A program made the position numbers and the translations under genes. A DNA stretch of 64,000 nucleotides from assembly GCA_000961645.1 (NCBI GenBank), contig LADM01000024.1, forward strand, positions 26,559 to 90,558, read 5' to 3'. Positions within the stretch are counted from its first letter, which is position 1; each line of letters begins with the position of its first letter. Shown here piece by piece: positions 1 through 8,000 of the stretch. The notes beneath the pieces are model-generated. The model searched no databases. It was not told the origin of the DNA and was given only the letters and a program-made list of their open reading frames with translations. This stretch comes from Gammaproteobacteria bacterium BRH_c0. Lineage in GTDB: Bacteria; Pseudomonadota; Gammaproteobacteria; Pseudomonadales; Porticoccaceae.

Positions 1-984
1 ATCCTGCATTCTTTCAGCTAATTCTGCCGGATAAGAGGTAAGCGGAGGAAACGAATCTTTCAAAAGACTAACCCAGTTTAAATCGGAACGCAGATCACCT
101 GAAAGTTTGGAGTGCAAATGTCTCACCATGCCCATTTCAAGAACATCCTGAAACTGGTCGATAGACAAAGAATTTTTTTCGACCAGGCTCTCCATCCGAG
201 CCTGATATCGATTAAACGCCATCATGTGCTCTCGTATTTCCTTTGGATCTGATTTCAGCTCTTCAATCCAGCGCCTGTCCTTTTCAGGATCGGGCGAAAT
301 TCCGCGCGTAGAAGCAACCACATCAAACACTAAGCGCCTATCTTCAAGCTCAAACACATTCTCAGGGCTGCAACCGACAGACTGAATATTCTCACTGATT
401 TTAATATAATGACTACAAGCTGAAGTTGGCTCACGACCAGCAAAAATCTCAAAAAACTTGAAAAGATCACCACGTGCTTTTTTCTGATAACCTCTCGAGA
501 CAATTAATTTACCCTCATATTGGGCAAGAAGGCTGATCCCATCATGCAACCTCTTCACAAACTGATCATCTGACTGTGAGTCCCAGTGCGATGATGAAAC
601 AGATTCGGGATGAATAAATTTCTTGCTCTCTCGACCGGAGTAGACAAGTTCAACTTCATGCTTTGGCTGCAAACATAAAAAAAGTGGTAAACGATCATCC
701 TGAAAATTTCTGATGTAATCCTGGCTCAACAGGAACACTGCGGGGCATTCAGGATCGATAAGATTGGCTAGCTGCTCAACTGGATTTCCTGCAAAATCCT
801 TACATTCAACCTGATCACCACTGAAAACTTTTAACCTATTTCGATATATCTCTATCCGTTTTTCACAGCCAAATCCAATATATGAGGTTTTTTTGCGAGG
901 AAAATGGAATAAGTAATTTGGATCACCAAATAGATGAGACATTCGAACACATGAATCAACAGCAAGTTCCAACGCTTGCGACAT
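1..984 (-). CDS. Chorismate-binding enzyme, salicylate/isochorismate synthase-like (C-terminus cut by window edge)
   Basis: The reading frame is open from an ATG at 984 to the left edge, giving 328 residues without a stop; family members are about 430-450 residues, so the C-terminus is missing. Family landmarks appear in order: GKLIVSR (158-164), matching the KVVLSR strand whose Lys activates water in isochorismate and salicylate synthases; VGCSPENVFEL (203-213); ASTRG (224-228), matching AGTR; DPKEIREH (246-253), which carries a metal-binding Glu; and MVRHLHSKLSGDL (286-298). Lys159, rather than the Gln of amidotransferase-type enzymes, favours water as nucleophile. The usual SGAPK loop is replaced by TSYPAE (316-321), so the exact reaction is uncertain. 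The gene starts 6 bp after the ATP-grasp gene's stop and is the last operon gene visible. The family call is firm; the product (isochorismate, salicylate or other) is inference. Confidence 0.8.
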   Translation of the reverse strand, partial: MSQALELAVDSCVRMSHLFGDPNYLFHFPRKKTSYIGFGCEKRIEIYRNRLKVFSGDQVECKDFAGNPVEQLANLIDPECPAVFLLSQDYIRNFQDDRLPLFLCLQPKHEVELVYSGRESKKFIHPESVSSSHWDSQSDDQFVKRLHDGISLLAQYEGKLIVSRGYQKKARGDLFKFFEIFAGREPTSACSHYIKISENIQSVGCSPENVFELEDRRLVFDVVASTRGISPDPEKDRRWIEELKSDPKEIREHMMAFNRYQARMESLVEKNSLSIDQFQDVLEMGMVRHLHSKLSGDLRSDLNWVSLLKDSFPPLTSYPAELAERMQD

Positions 985-990
985 AACAAT

Positions 991-2943
991 TTAACTCCCG
1001 AATTTTTTCAGGTACGTTGCCACAGCACTTACAACCTTTGAACTATCTGCTGGCAATTGATGGCCGGCACTTATTGAAATACCTCGGCCTGATAATTTAG
1101 GGTTTGACTGACTATTACATAAAAGAGCTAGTCCTGAACAATGAGGCACTAATAAAGGAGATATTTTTCGCAGAAAATGGCCATTATCAGCGTTTAATTC
1201 GCCTATGGTTATGAGCACATCAAACCGATCAAATGGCAGGCCTTCTTCAAGTACTTTAGCGTCACTAATACAGATAATCCCGGCACCAACAACTTTATTC
1301 ATAAGCAAAAACATTGTCGAAGAGAAAATGCTTCCATCGTTGACTGACACAGGAGTTCCGCTAACGATAAGACCTTCAGAGCGACTAACACCGATCTCTG
1401 ACCATTCAGAATCCAGCACGGCCGTAAGCTCTGCTATAAAATGTTCAGGAATTTCCTCTCCAACGACAACAATAAGCGGAATGCGTCCACCACGCCTGAC
1501 TCTCGCTTCCAGTATTTTTCCATACAGGTGGGTTTGAGAAGCGGCAACCAACTGTGGCTGGGCATTAATTTCAATGATTCCACCGCCCACATCCCGCCAG
1601 GATCGTGCAATGTCAGGAATAATCAAATCGATGCCTGCCAGATCCAGCCCTAGTACAGATGCCGCATTTACAGCGAGTAACCGATTATCGGGATGAACTT
1701 GATCCATAACTCCCTCTGGTGTACCTCCAGATGAAATATTGGCAGCCCTGCGCAAACAAACGAAGACTCCCGAGTCAAGAACACTGTTTCGATCAAACTT
1801 CTGCTCCACCAGCAAATCTTCGGCCTCCCTGTTTATAGTCAGCGGCCTCAAACTGGCCTGAGCATCATGACCCCTGCGCGGATCTTCGTTAGCTATAGCA
1901 ATTAATTCTTCAACTGTATGCTTACCATCTCCAGTAATCCCAGCAGGTTTTCTGGTCAGAGCCCACTCTAAATTGCCATCAATTACCTGCAGTCGATAGT
2001 CTCTACCGTGTAGATGTTTTTGGACTAGAATAAATTTAGAAATTTTCCGTGCTTCTTCCCATGCGATAGTCACCTGTTCTGCGTTCGTTAATCCTGACGC
2101 CACCCCTAGCCCGCCATCCTTATTTGCAGGTTTTATAACTACGGGATAGCCAAGCTGTTCTGAGAGCTGAACAGCATCTTCGGCAGATTTGGCTACCCGA
2201 TCATCCGGCACAGGCAAGCCCGCGAGACGCAGGAGCATACCGCATTGAAACTTATTCTTAGCCACAGTAACACCCATATCAGGTGTCAGTTGGGTTATAG
2301 AGCTGTTTAAACGGCCCTGATTTTTGCCCCACCCGATTTGGTAGTAGGGAGATATTAATGGCATCCATGGAATTTTCAGCTCATTCGCAGCAGACAGAAA
2401 TCGAAGAGTGTTCGTCTGACCACTCTGAAGCGGCTTGAGATTTACCAGAAACCTTTGATAACTACTCTCAATTTCCTTTTTTACATCTTCCTCCAATTCA
2501 GCCTTGGAGAATGCTAGCAAAACTCGCAGCGACCATAAAAATGTCTGGAACGATATTTGCGAATAGGGTGGATGATAGGGTACAGAGGCAACAATTTTCA
2601 CCTCTTTCTCATTGCTTCGAACAGACAGAATCCTTCCGAACTCAAATATCGGGGCCCCCGCTGAACGCATCACTTTGCTAGAAAAATCCAGCGCCTTGGT
2701 AATAAATTTGGCGCCAGGTGAATCAATTTGCCGTTGTTCTGAAACCTGACCCGAACAGTCAATATTAAACATCTCGGCAATGCGGTTATCCAATTTTTGC
2801 CAATCTGAACTTTCCCACCCTGAAAATTCTTGCGCCGGTAGCGTGAACATGATCAGTATGCTGGGTGCCTGGCAGCCATAACCCATACCTTTGAGGACTT
2901 GGAGTTTTTTTACATTAAAACCAGGAGGTAACTTTTTGTTCAT
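991..2943 (-). CDS. Cyanophycin synthetase-like ATP-grasp ligase with degenerate, truncated Mur-ligase half
   Basis: This 650-residue protein follows the cyanophycin synthetase (CphA) layout. An N-terminal domain (1-200) leads to GKNQGRLNSSIT (206-217), matching the CphA GKYQKR segment. The ATP-grasp domain (about 225-485) includes YPVVIKPANKDGGLGV (266-281), GRDYRLQV (313-320), GDGKHTVEEL (338-347), DPRRG (354-358), ANISSGGTPEG (401-411) and the metal-binding end EINAQP (458-463). The following part still aligns with the CphA Mur-ligase region (RIPLIVVVG at 487-495; IGVSRSEGLIVSG at 517-529), but GEEIPEHF replaces the P-loop GTNGKT and only about 160 residues remain. It should therefore act as an ATP-dependent carboxylate-amine ligase with one active site, as in the shortened CphA2 enzymes, which join beta-Asp-Arg dipeptides. 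Neither a CphA1 nor a cyanophycinase gene is nearby, and the neighbours suggest a small-molecule substrate instead. Confidence 0.8.
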   Translation of the reverse strand: MNKKLPPGFNVKKLQVLKGMGYGCQAPSILIMFTLPAQEFSGWESSDWQKLDNRIAEMFNIDCSGQVSEQRQIDSPGAKFITKALDFSSKVMRSAGAPIFEFGRILSVRSNEKEVKIVASVPYHPPYSQISFQTFLWSLRVLLAFSKAELEEDVKKEIESSYQRFLVNLKPLQSGQTNTLRFLSAANELKIPWMPLISPYYQIGWGKNQGRLNSSITQLTPDMGVTVAKNKFQCGMLLRLAGLPVPDDRVAKSAEDAVQLSEQLGYPVVIKPANKDGGLGVASGLTNAEQVTIAWEEARKISKFILVQKHLHGRDYRLQVIDGNLEWALTRKPAGITGDGKHTVEELIAIANEDPRRGHDAQASLRPLTINREAEDLLVEQKFDRNSVLDSGVFVCLRRAANISSGGTPEGVMDQVHPDNRLLAVNAASVLGLDLAGIDLIIPDIARSWRDVGGGIIEINAQPQLVAASQTHLYGKILEARVRRGGRIPLIVVVGEEIPEHFIAELTAVLDSEWSEIGVSRSEGLIVSGTPVSVNDGSIFSSTMFLLMNKVVGAGIICISDAKVLEEGLPFDRFDVLITIGELNADNGHFLRKISPLLVPHCSGLALLCNSQSNPKLSGRGISISAGHQLPADSSKVVSAVATYLKKFGS

Positions 2944-3025
2944 ATCTTGCTCATTAATTTATAGTAGCCTGTCAATTGGCAAATGATCTTCCGACTGCAT
3001 AATCCGGCGACTTGACAGCCCCAGC

Positions 3026-4216
3026 TTAGTGCAAAGACTGTTCCAGTCGCTCATATAACGCTCTAACCCGTTCAACAAGCTTCGCACCATTCATTTCGGG
3101 AGATGACATTCGAAAGGGCTTGTGCCTGTTATGAATTGCCAACCTAATGGCCTCCATAACCACTTTATCTACTGAATCTTCAGCAGGCGACAAAATCACT
3201 CCGCCGCCGCTTTCAACAACTCGCTGGGCGTAAAACACCTGCTCTTGCTGCCTTGGAATGAGAATCTGCGTAATACCATATAGATAGAACTGTGATGCTG
3301 TCTGGTGATTACCACCTGTTATTGCTAAATCAGCTTCCTTAGCCAACTCCTGGATATCCAGCGGCTGATCAACAAAGCGAATTGCAGGAAATTTTTGCTT
3401 TACGTCCTCAGGCATATCCCTGCTATACACCAATACTGCGCAGTTATTAGCTACGAGAACCCTGAATATTTTCTCACATTGTGGCGATGCTGACAGATAG
3501 GCAAATACTTTAATTCCTTTCTTTTCTGGCCAATCCTGTTTCATACCAGATAAAGAAGGTGGCAAACCCAAATAATCAACCCCCGCTCTAACCTTATAGT
3601 GATCTAGCTCAGGAATCGTCGCGAACAGCTTTTCATCTACCTGATCATAGAGATCCTGGATTCTTGGCATCGTTGGCAAGCCTTTGCTCATCAGGTGCTG
3701 ATTCAGCAACGCCAGCAATGCACTGTCGCTTTCACCAGCATAAACTTCTGCATTAGTTACTTTTTCGGCTCCCGGAAAAAATCCAAAATATTTTTCGTCT
3801 GTTGGGGGAATAAGAAACCCAGAGCCCACCACCCATTTAACCCAGTGATTTCCATAGCTAGCCAGCAGTGCTGTTGGGGCATGATCGTATACCACCACAT
3901 CTGGCTGCACTGCCTTGAAAATACTTTCCCAGCCACTATCGAGCAATCTCACACGCTGGCTGTTGACATAATATCCGGTGATCATCTGGGAAAATGAGCA
4001 CAGCGGCTTTGCATGTTGTTTTTTAATGATCTTGAGTCGGGGTGTAAGAAATATTTGCAAGGGATAGCCCGGGAATAATATCGGGATATTGTCCAGCTCG
4101 ACCGCGGCCAACGACACGCTGTGCCCCCTGGACAGTGCTTCATCGATAAAAGGTTTAAGATTTGACAAATGCCCGAGATTCGATCCCATTTCCCAAACAC
4201 ATAACAAATTCGCCAC
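3026..4216 (-). CDS. Glycosyltransferase, MurG/UGT-like (GT28/GT1 fold)
   Basis: The protein of about 396 residues has a GT-B fold pattern. Its N-terminus, NLLCVWEMGSNLGHLSNLKP, matches the glycine-rich loop and His of MurG/UGT-type glycosyltransferases. The C-terminal donor domain carries ITGGNHQTASQFYLYGI and then PRQQEQVFYAQRVVESGGG, matching the family's GGxxT...P...Q..NA..v...G pattern. No signal peptide or membrane segment is seen, so it should act in the cytoplasm on a nucleotide-sugar donor. The frame is open to a TTG at 4222, but a GTG at 4216 lies 7 nt after GGGAG and is the better start. Donor and acceptor cannot be read from sequence. Its place between the kinase-like gene (41-48 bp away) and the ATP-grasp ligase suggests that it glycosylates a product of this operon. 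Confidence 0.8.
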   Translation of the reverse strand: MANLLCVWEMGSNLGHLSNLKPFIDEALSRGHSVSLAAVELDNIPILFPGYPLQIFLTPRLKIIKKQHAKPLCSFSQMITGYYVNSQRVRLLDSGWESIFKAVQPDVVVYDHAPTALLASYGNHWVKWVVGSGFLIPPTDEKYFGFFPGAEKVTNAEVYAGESDSALLALLNQHLMSKGLPTMPRIQDLYDQVDEKLFATIPELDHYKVRAGVDYLGLPPSLSGMKQDWPEKKGIKVFAYLSASPQCEKIFRVLVANNCAVLVYSRDMPEDVKQKFPAIRFVDQPLDIQELAKEADLAITGGNHQTASQFYLYGITQILIPRQQEQVFYAQRVVESGGGVILSPAEDSVDKVVMEAIRLAIHNRHKPFRMSSPEMNGAKLVERVRALYERLEQSLH

Positions 4217-4236
4217 TGACAAACTCCCAGGCAGTT

Positions 4237-4252
4237 ACACGGTATAACGTGT
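4237..4252. repeat. Short inverted repeat between the kinase-like and glycosyltransferase genes
   Basis: ACACG (4237-4241) and CGTGT (4248-4252) are perfect complements around a 6-nt loop, in the gap just upstream of the glycosyltransferase ribosome-binding site. It could be a small mRNA hairpin or a protein site; one short inverted repeat may also be chance. Confidence 0.25.
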
Positions 4253-4264
4253 CTAGTTAAATAC

Positions 4265-4915
4265 TTATGAATCAGATTTCATCAATTCAAGTCGCTTATT
4301 CACGACTCTCTCAAGATAAATAATGCGATCTTCAAGTGCTACGATTTTTCTCGGGACTTCAATAATCTTATGTTTGTTACAAAACATATGAACAAGGCCC
4401 ATAAGTGACACGTGGTGCTTCATTTGTGAAAATGGATTCATATTTCGCTTTACCAGTTTCGCTCTATCCTGATCGACTTGTTCAAGGGGGAAGCTATTCC
4501 ACGGCAAAATCACCACAAAGTCATAGCTTCTCAACTGCTTCACCGCCAGAGACAGAAAGTCTGTCGTCTCTTTCTTTGACAGGTAATTGTGCAGTTGCAA
4601 ATGTAACCAAAGATGGAGCAGATCTAGCGGCCCGCGGTCAGTGATAAAGCGTGTATTTTGCTCTTCTTCGGCAAGCTTAGTGCGATAGATTCCCAGAATT
4701 TCATCTCTGCATTCACCGGCTGTTTTTTTCTTGTTGCCACGATCGATATTGGCATCAAACTGTTCATTAATTACATGCAGGGCCCATCGATCACTCAGGC
4801 TGTTTGACAGCGTTGTTTTGCCGATACCGCCAGCCCCCGTGATATAAAGCTTCAAGGATCCTTTCTGAAGCCTAGTGAGGCCCGCTGTAACTGGATCGGA
4901 AAATTCAGTCTTCAT
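4265..4915 (-). CDS. P-loop NTPase, small-molecule kinase-like (AAA_28/NadR-kinase type)
   Basis: The protein of 216 residues has a Walker A loop, GAGGIGKTTLS (27-37), after a single beta strand, and an ITDRGPLDLL motif (91-100). The latter matches the DRxxxD signature of deoxynucleoside-kinase-like and NadR-kinase-like enzymes. A basic helix-rich lid follows (DRAKLVKRNMNPF, mid C-terminal half). This fold usually moves a phosphate from ATP to a nucleoside or other small hydroxylated compound. No DNA-binding or membrane segment is seen. It is the first gene of the left-edge operon, directly behind a proposed promoter. Start ATG 4915 has only a weak purine tract (AAGAAG) upstream. The substrate is unknown; a role in phosphorylating a pathway intermediate is inferred from the neighbours. 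Confidence 0.7.
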   Translation of the reverse strand: MKTEFSDPVTAGLTRLQKGSLKLYITGAGGIGKTTLSNSLSDRWALHVINEQFDANIDRGNKKKTAGECRDEILGIYRTKLAEEEQNTRFITDRGPLDLLHLWLHLQLHNYLSKKETTDFLSLAVKQLRSYDFVVILPWNSFPLEQVDQDRAKLVKRNMNPFSQMKHHVSLMGLVHMFCNKHKIIEVPRKIVALEDRIIYLERVVNKRLELMKSDS

Positions 4916-4952
4916 TAGAAACGCTACTTCTTATCATCCATTAATTGTAAAA

Positions 4953-4981
4953 ATTATACCACGCGGGCATTTTAGTCTGAA
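4953..4981 (-). promoter_or_regulatory. Proposed sigma70-type promoter of the left-edge operon
   Basis: On the minus strand a perfect TATAAT (4958-4953) lies 17 nt from TTCAGA (4981-4976), a 4/6 match to the -35 consensus. It sits 37 bp upstream of the kinase-like gene start and downstream of the S-layer gene's terminator. That is where an independent promoter for the operon would be expected. Confidence 0.55.
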
Positions 4982-5016
4982 TGGAAGCTCTGTACCTGCA
5001 TGGGTAATTAGCAGGC

Positions 5017-5045
5017 AAAAAAAACCCCGCCTAAGGCGGGGTTTT
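5017..5045 (-). terminator. Rho-independent terminator of the S-layer-like gene
   Basis: CCCCGCC (5025-5031) and GGCGGGG (5035-5041) form a perfect GC-rich stem with a TAA loop. Flanking A and T runs extend it. On the minus strand the stem is followed by eight T residues (5024-5017). It lies 38 bp beyond the stop of the large RTX gene and separates it from the next operon on the same strand. Confidence 0.92.
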
Positions 5046-5082
5046 CAAAGGCTATTGCCTTTATTGGCTTGTCGCTACTCGC

Positions 5083-8000
5083 TTACGCGTTGTAACCAAA
5101 GGCCGTCAGGTTATCAACTACAGAGGACAGACCGATAGCCGTGGAGGCTTGGATATCTGCTACATAGTCGATGGCCCAGGTTTGGCCAGAGCCTGAATCA
5201 ATGTCCTGCACGAAGTAAACTTCGAAATCAGTCAGGCCATTTTCATCGTTGTTGCGGCTCAGCATCACTACAGCGCGACCGTTATCGTCGATTCTGATAA
5301 TGCCGTCAGCGCTAATGGTATCGATGTTGGCATCGCTCAGCACGAAGCTGTCGCTTACCACGAGAACTGCGATATCACTGTTCGCTGACACGGACTCTTG
5401 CAGGCCATCGTTCCAGTTGGCATTTTCTACCCAGATAGAACCGGGAGAGAGGCCAAGGAAGCTGGTGAAGTCAAGGAAGTCCCTCTCGTCGATCGCCGGG
5501 TCTAAAGCATTGTCGTCTTCAAAGTTGAAGCCTGTAATGGTGTCGTGGCCCTGACTGTCTTCGTCAATAACCTGATCGAAGCCATAGTCGATGTTACCGA
5601 AGACAATAGTATCTTCGCCACCGTCCTGACCCGTGTAAAGGTTAATAGTGTCGTTACCAGCACCACCTTCGATCCAGCTGTAGTCTCCAGCCAAGGTGTT
5701 TACAGTGATATCGTCATCACCATCATTACCTTCGACAATGGCGTAATCACCGTCCTGTTCACCGAAGCTGTTAACAAGGATGGTATCGTTACCGTTGCCA
5801 CCGTAGACATAGACATCGTCGTTGGTGTTTACAGTAATGTCATCATCACCGTCGTCACCATAAACCTCAATATTGGCTAAATCGGCAGTGATGTTGATGA
5901 TATCGTCACCGTCGTCACCATGAACGTGGACATCGGTGTACCATTCGTCGCTGGTGCTCACGACAGTAATGTCATCGTTATCATCGCCACCTGAGACGTA
6001 GATATCGCCGCCAGCATTGACATAAATATCGTCCATGCCGTCGCCACCGAAGACATCAGCATCATCGTTGGCGTAGACGGTGATCTTGTCATCGCCAGAG
6101 CCGCCATACACATCTGCGTCGTCATCGGTATTGACGTAGATGTCATCATTGCCAGCTTCACCGTTGACGTAGATGTCGTCTTCACCACGGGCCACGATAG
6201 TATCAACATCTTCACCACCATGGATATGCTCTACATCATAAGCATAGAAGGTGCCATTGGTGCCGTTGTTGTCCAGGTAGGCACTATCATAATCCTCACC
6301 GCCATACGCATAGGTATCGCCGTCGTTGCCATTACCGTAGTTGTAGTTGAAGGTATCTTCACCATTGTTACCATAGACCTCTTCGACATTGCTCAGGTAG
6401 AGGTAGTCATTTCCGTCGCCACCAACAACCACATCATAACCGGCGCCGCCTTCAATCCAGCTTGTGCCGTCTTCGCCATAACCGCCGAAGCCCAGACCAA
6501 AGTAGTTGGAGCCTACTTCAAGGTAATCGTCGCCAGCACGTAAATCCCAAGCCAGGCCGTGGGTCATTGAGTGCAGAGTATCGTCACTGTAACCGGTGGT
6601 GATCTTTTGAAGGTTATAGGCGAAATTCTCAAGCTGCTCTTGACCGTAGGTGGAGAAGATAGTGTTGAAATTCACCAGGCCTGTGGCCTCAACATTGAGC
6701 TCGGTTTCAAACTTCAATTCTTCGATATTCTCGAAGAGAGGCTGGTTGAGCTGGCTCATAATGGTTGCTGAGTCATTGCTCAGGCCAAAATGCATTTCAA
6801 CTGTGTCCCAATCTTCGCCGTAGAAACCACCGCCATCAGCATGGTCGCCAGGGTTCAGGTCAGCGGAGCTGTAGGCAAAGAAAGTGTTATCGACAAAGGA
6901 GCTACCGATCAGATTGTCATTCTCTGGGGTGAATACCAGTGACGTGATCACGGTGATCGTCGCGCCGCCATCAAATGTAACGACTGGCGAGCCAAACTCA
7001 GCTTCTGTAATTGTTTGGCCATTGATTTTAACGACAACGTTGGATCCGCGCTCGATGATGACATTATCAAGAACACCCAGCTGTGATTCATCAACTTCGA
7101 TATTGAGCACACTGCCATCTGGCACATTGTGGCCAACACGAATGACCAGGTCAGAATCGCTGGTGGTCTGGTTGATAATTTCGCTGTTGAGGCTGATGGT
7201 CCAGGTTTGAGGAGAGTTGCTGTTAGACAGCAGTTCAATCAATTCCAGGCCAGAGACATTCTCCAGGTCTTCTTCAGTGATAGTCGCACCATCCATAACG
7301 CGCAAGGTATCAACTACTGAATCAGCAGTCAGAATATCCGTGTCATCAAAACGCAGTGTGCTAAAGCTATCGATAGTTTCGTCGTTGGCAATGACGATAT
7401 CGCGGGTATCACCACCCAGCAGGGCGAAGGTGTAGTTGTTGGTGTCCACACGAGTGATATCAACGGTCTGAGTACCCTCGGCTGATTCTGTGATTACAGT
7501 AACAGCATTATCCTGGGCAGTTTCAAAGATTTGATTGTCCAGTTCGAGAGTAATGTTCTCATTACGCAGATCGAAAATTTCGATGCTGGAGGTCTGATCA
7601 GTTTCAGACGCCTGAACCATACCATTTTGAAGGTTGCCGCCAACATTGGTCAGAATCAGGGTATCGATATCGGCACCACCACTGATAACGTCCTGCACCG
7701 ACAGATCACGGGCGCGCATTTCCAGCACATCATTGTCGTCGCCGAGGTCTACTGTCAGACGGTGATCAAGCTCAACATAGACGTAATCATTGCCGTCGCC
7801 ACCCTGGATAATGGTACGCTCTTCAAGGCCGCCAACTTTGTTGGGAACGCCCTTGCCGTAGATGAACAGGTTATCATTACCATCACCCAGATCAACGTCG
7901 TGATTTCCAGCGCCGCCGAGGACATCAATCACAACTGTATCGACATCATCGCCAGCATCAACAGTGTGATCGCCGGTACCAATGATCGTTATATTGTCAT

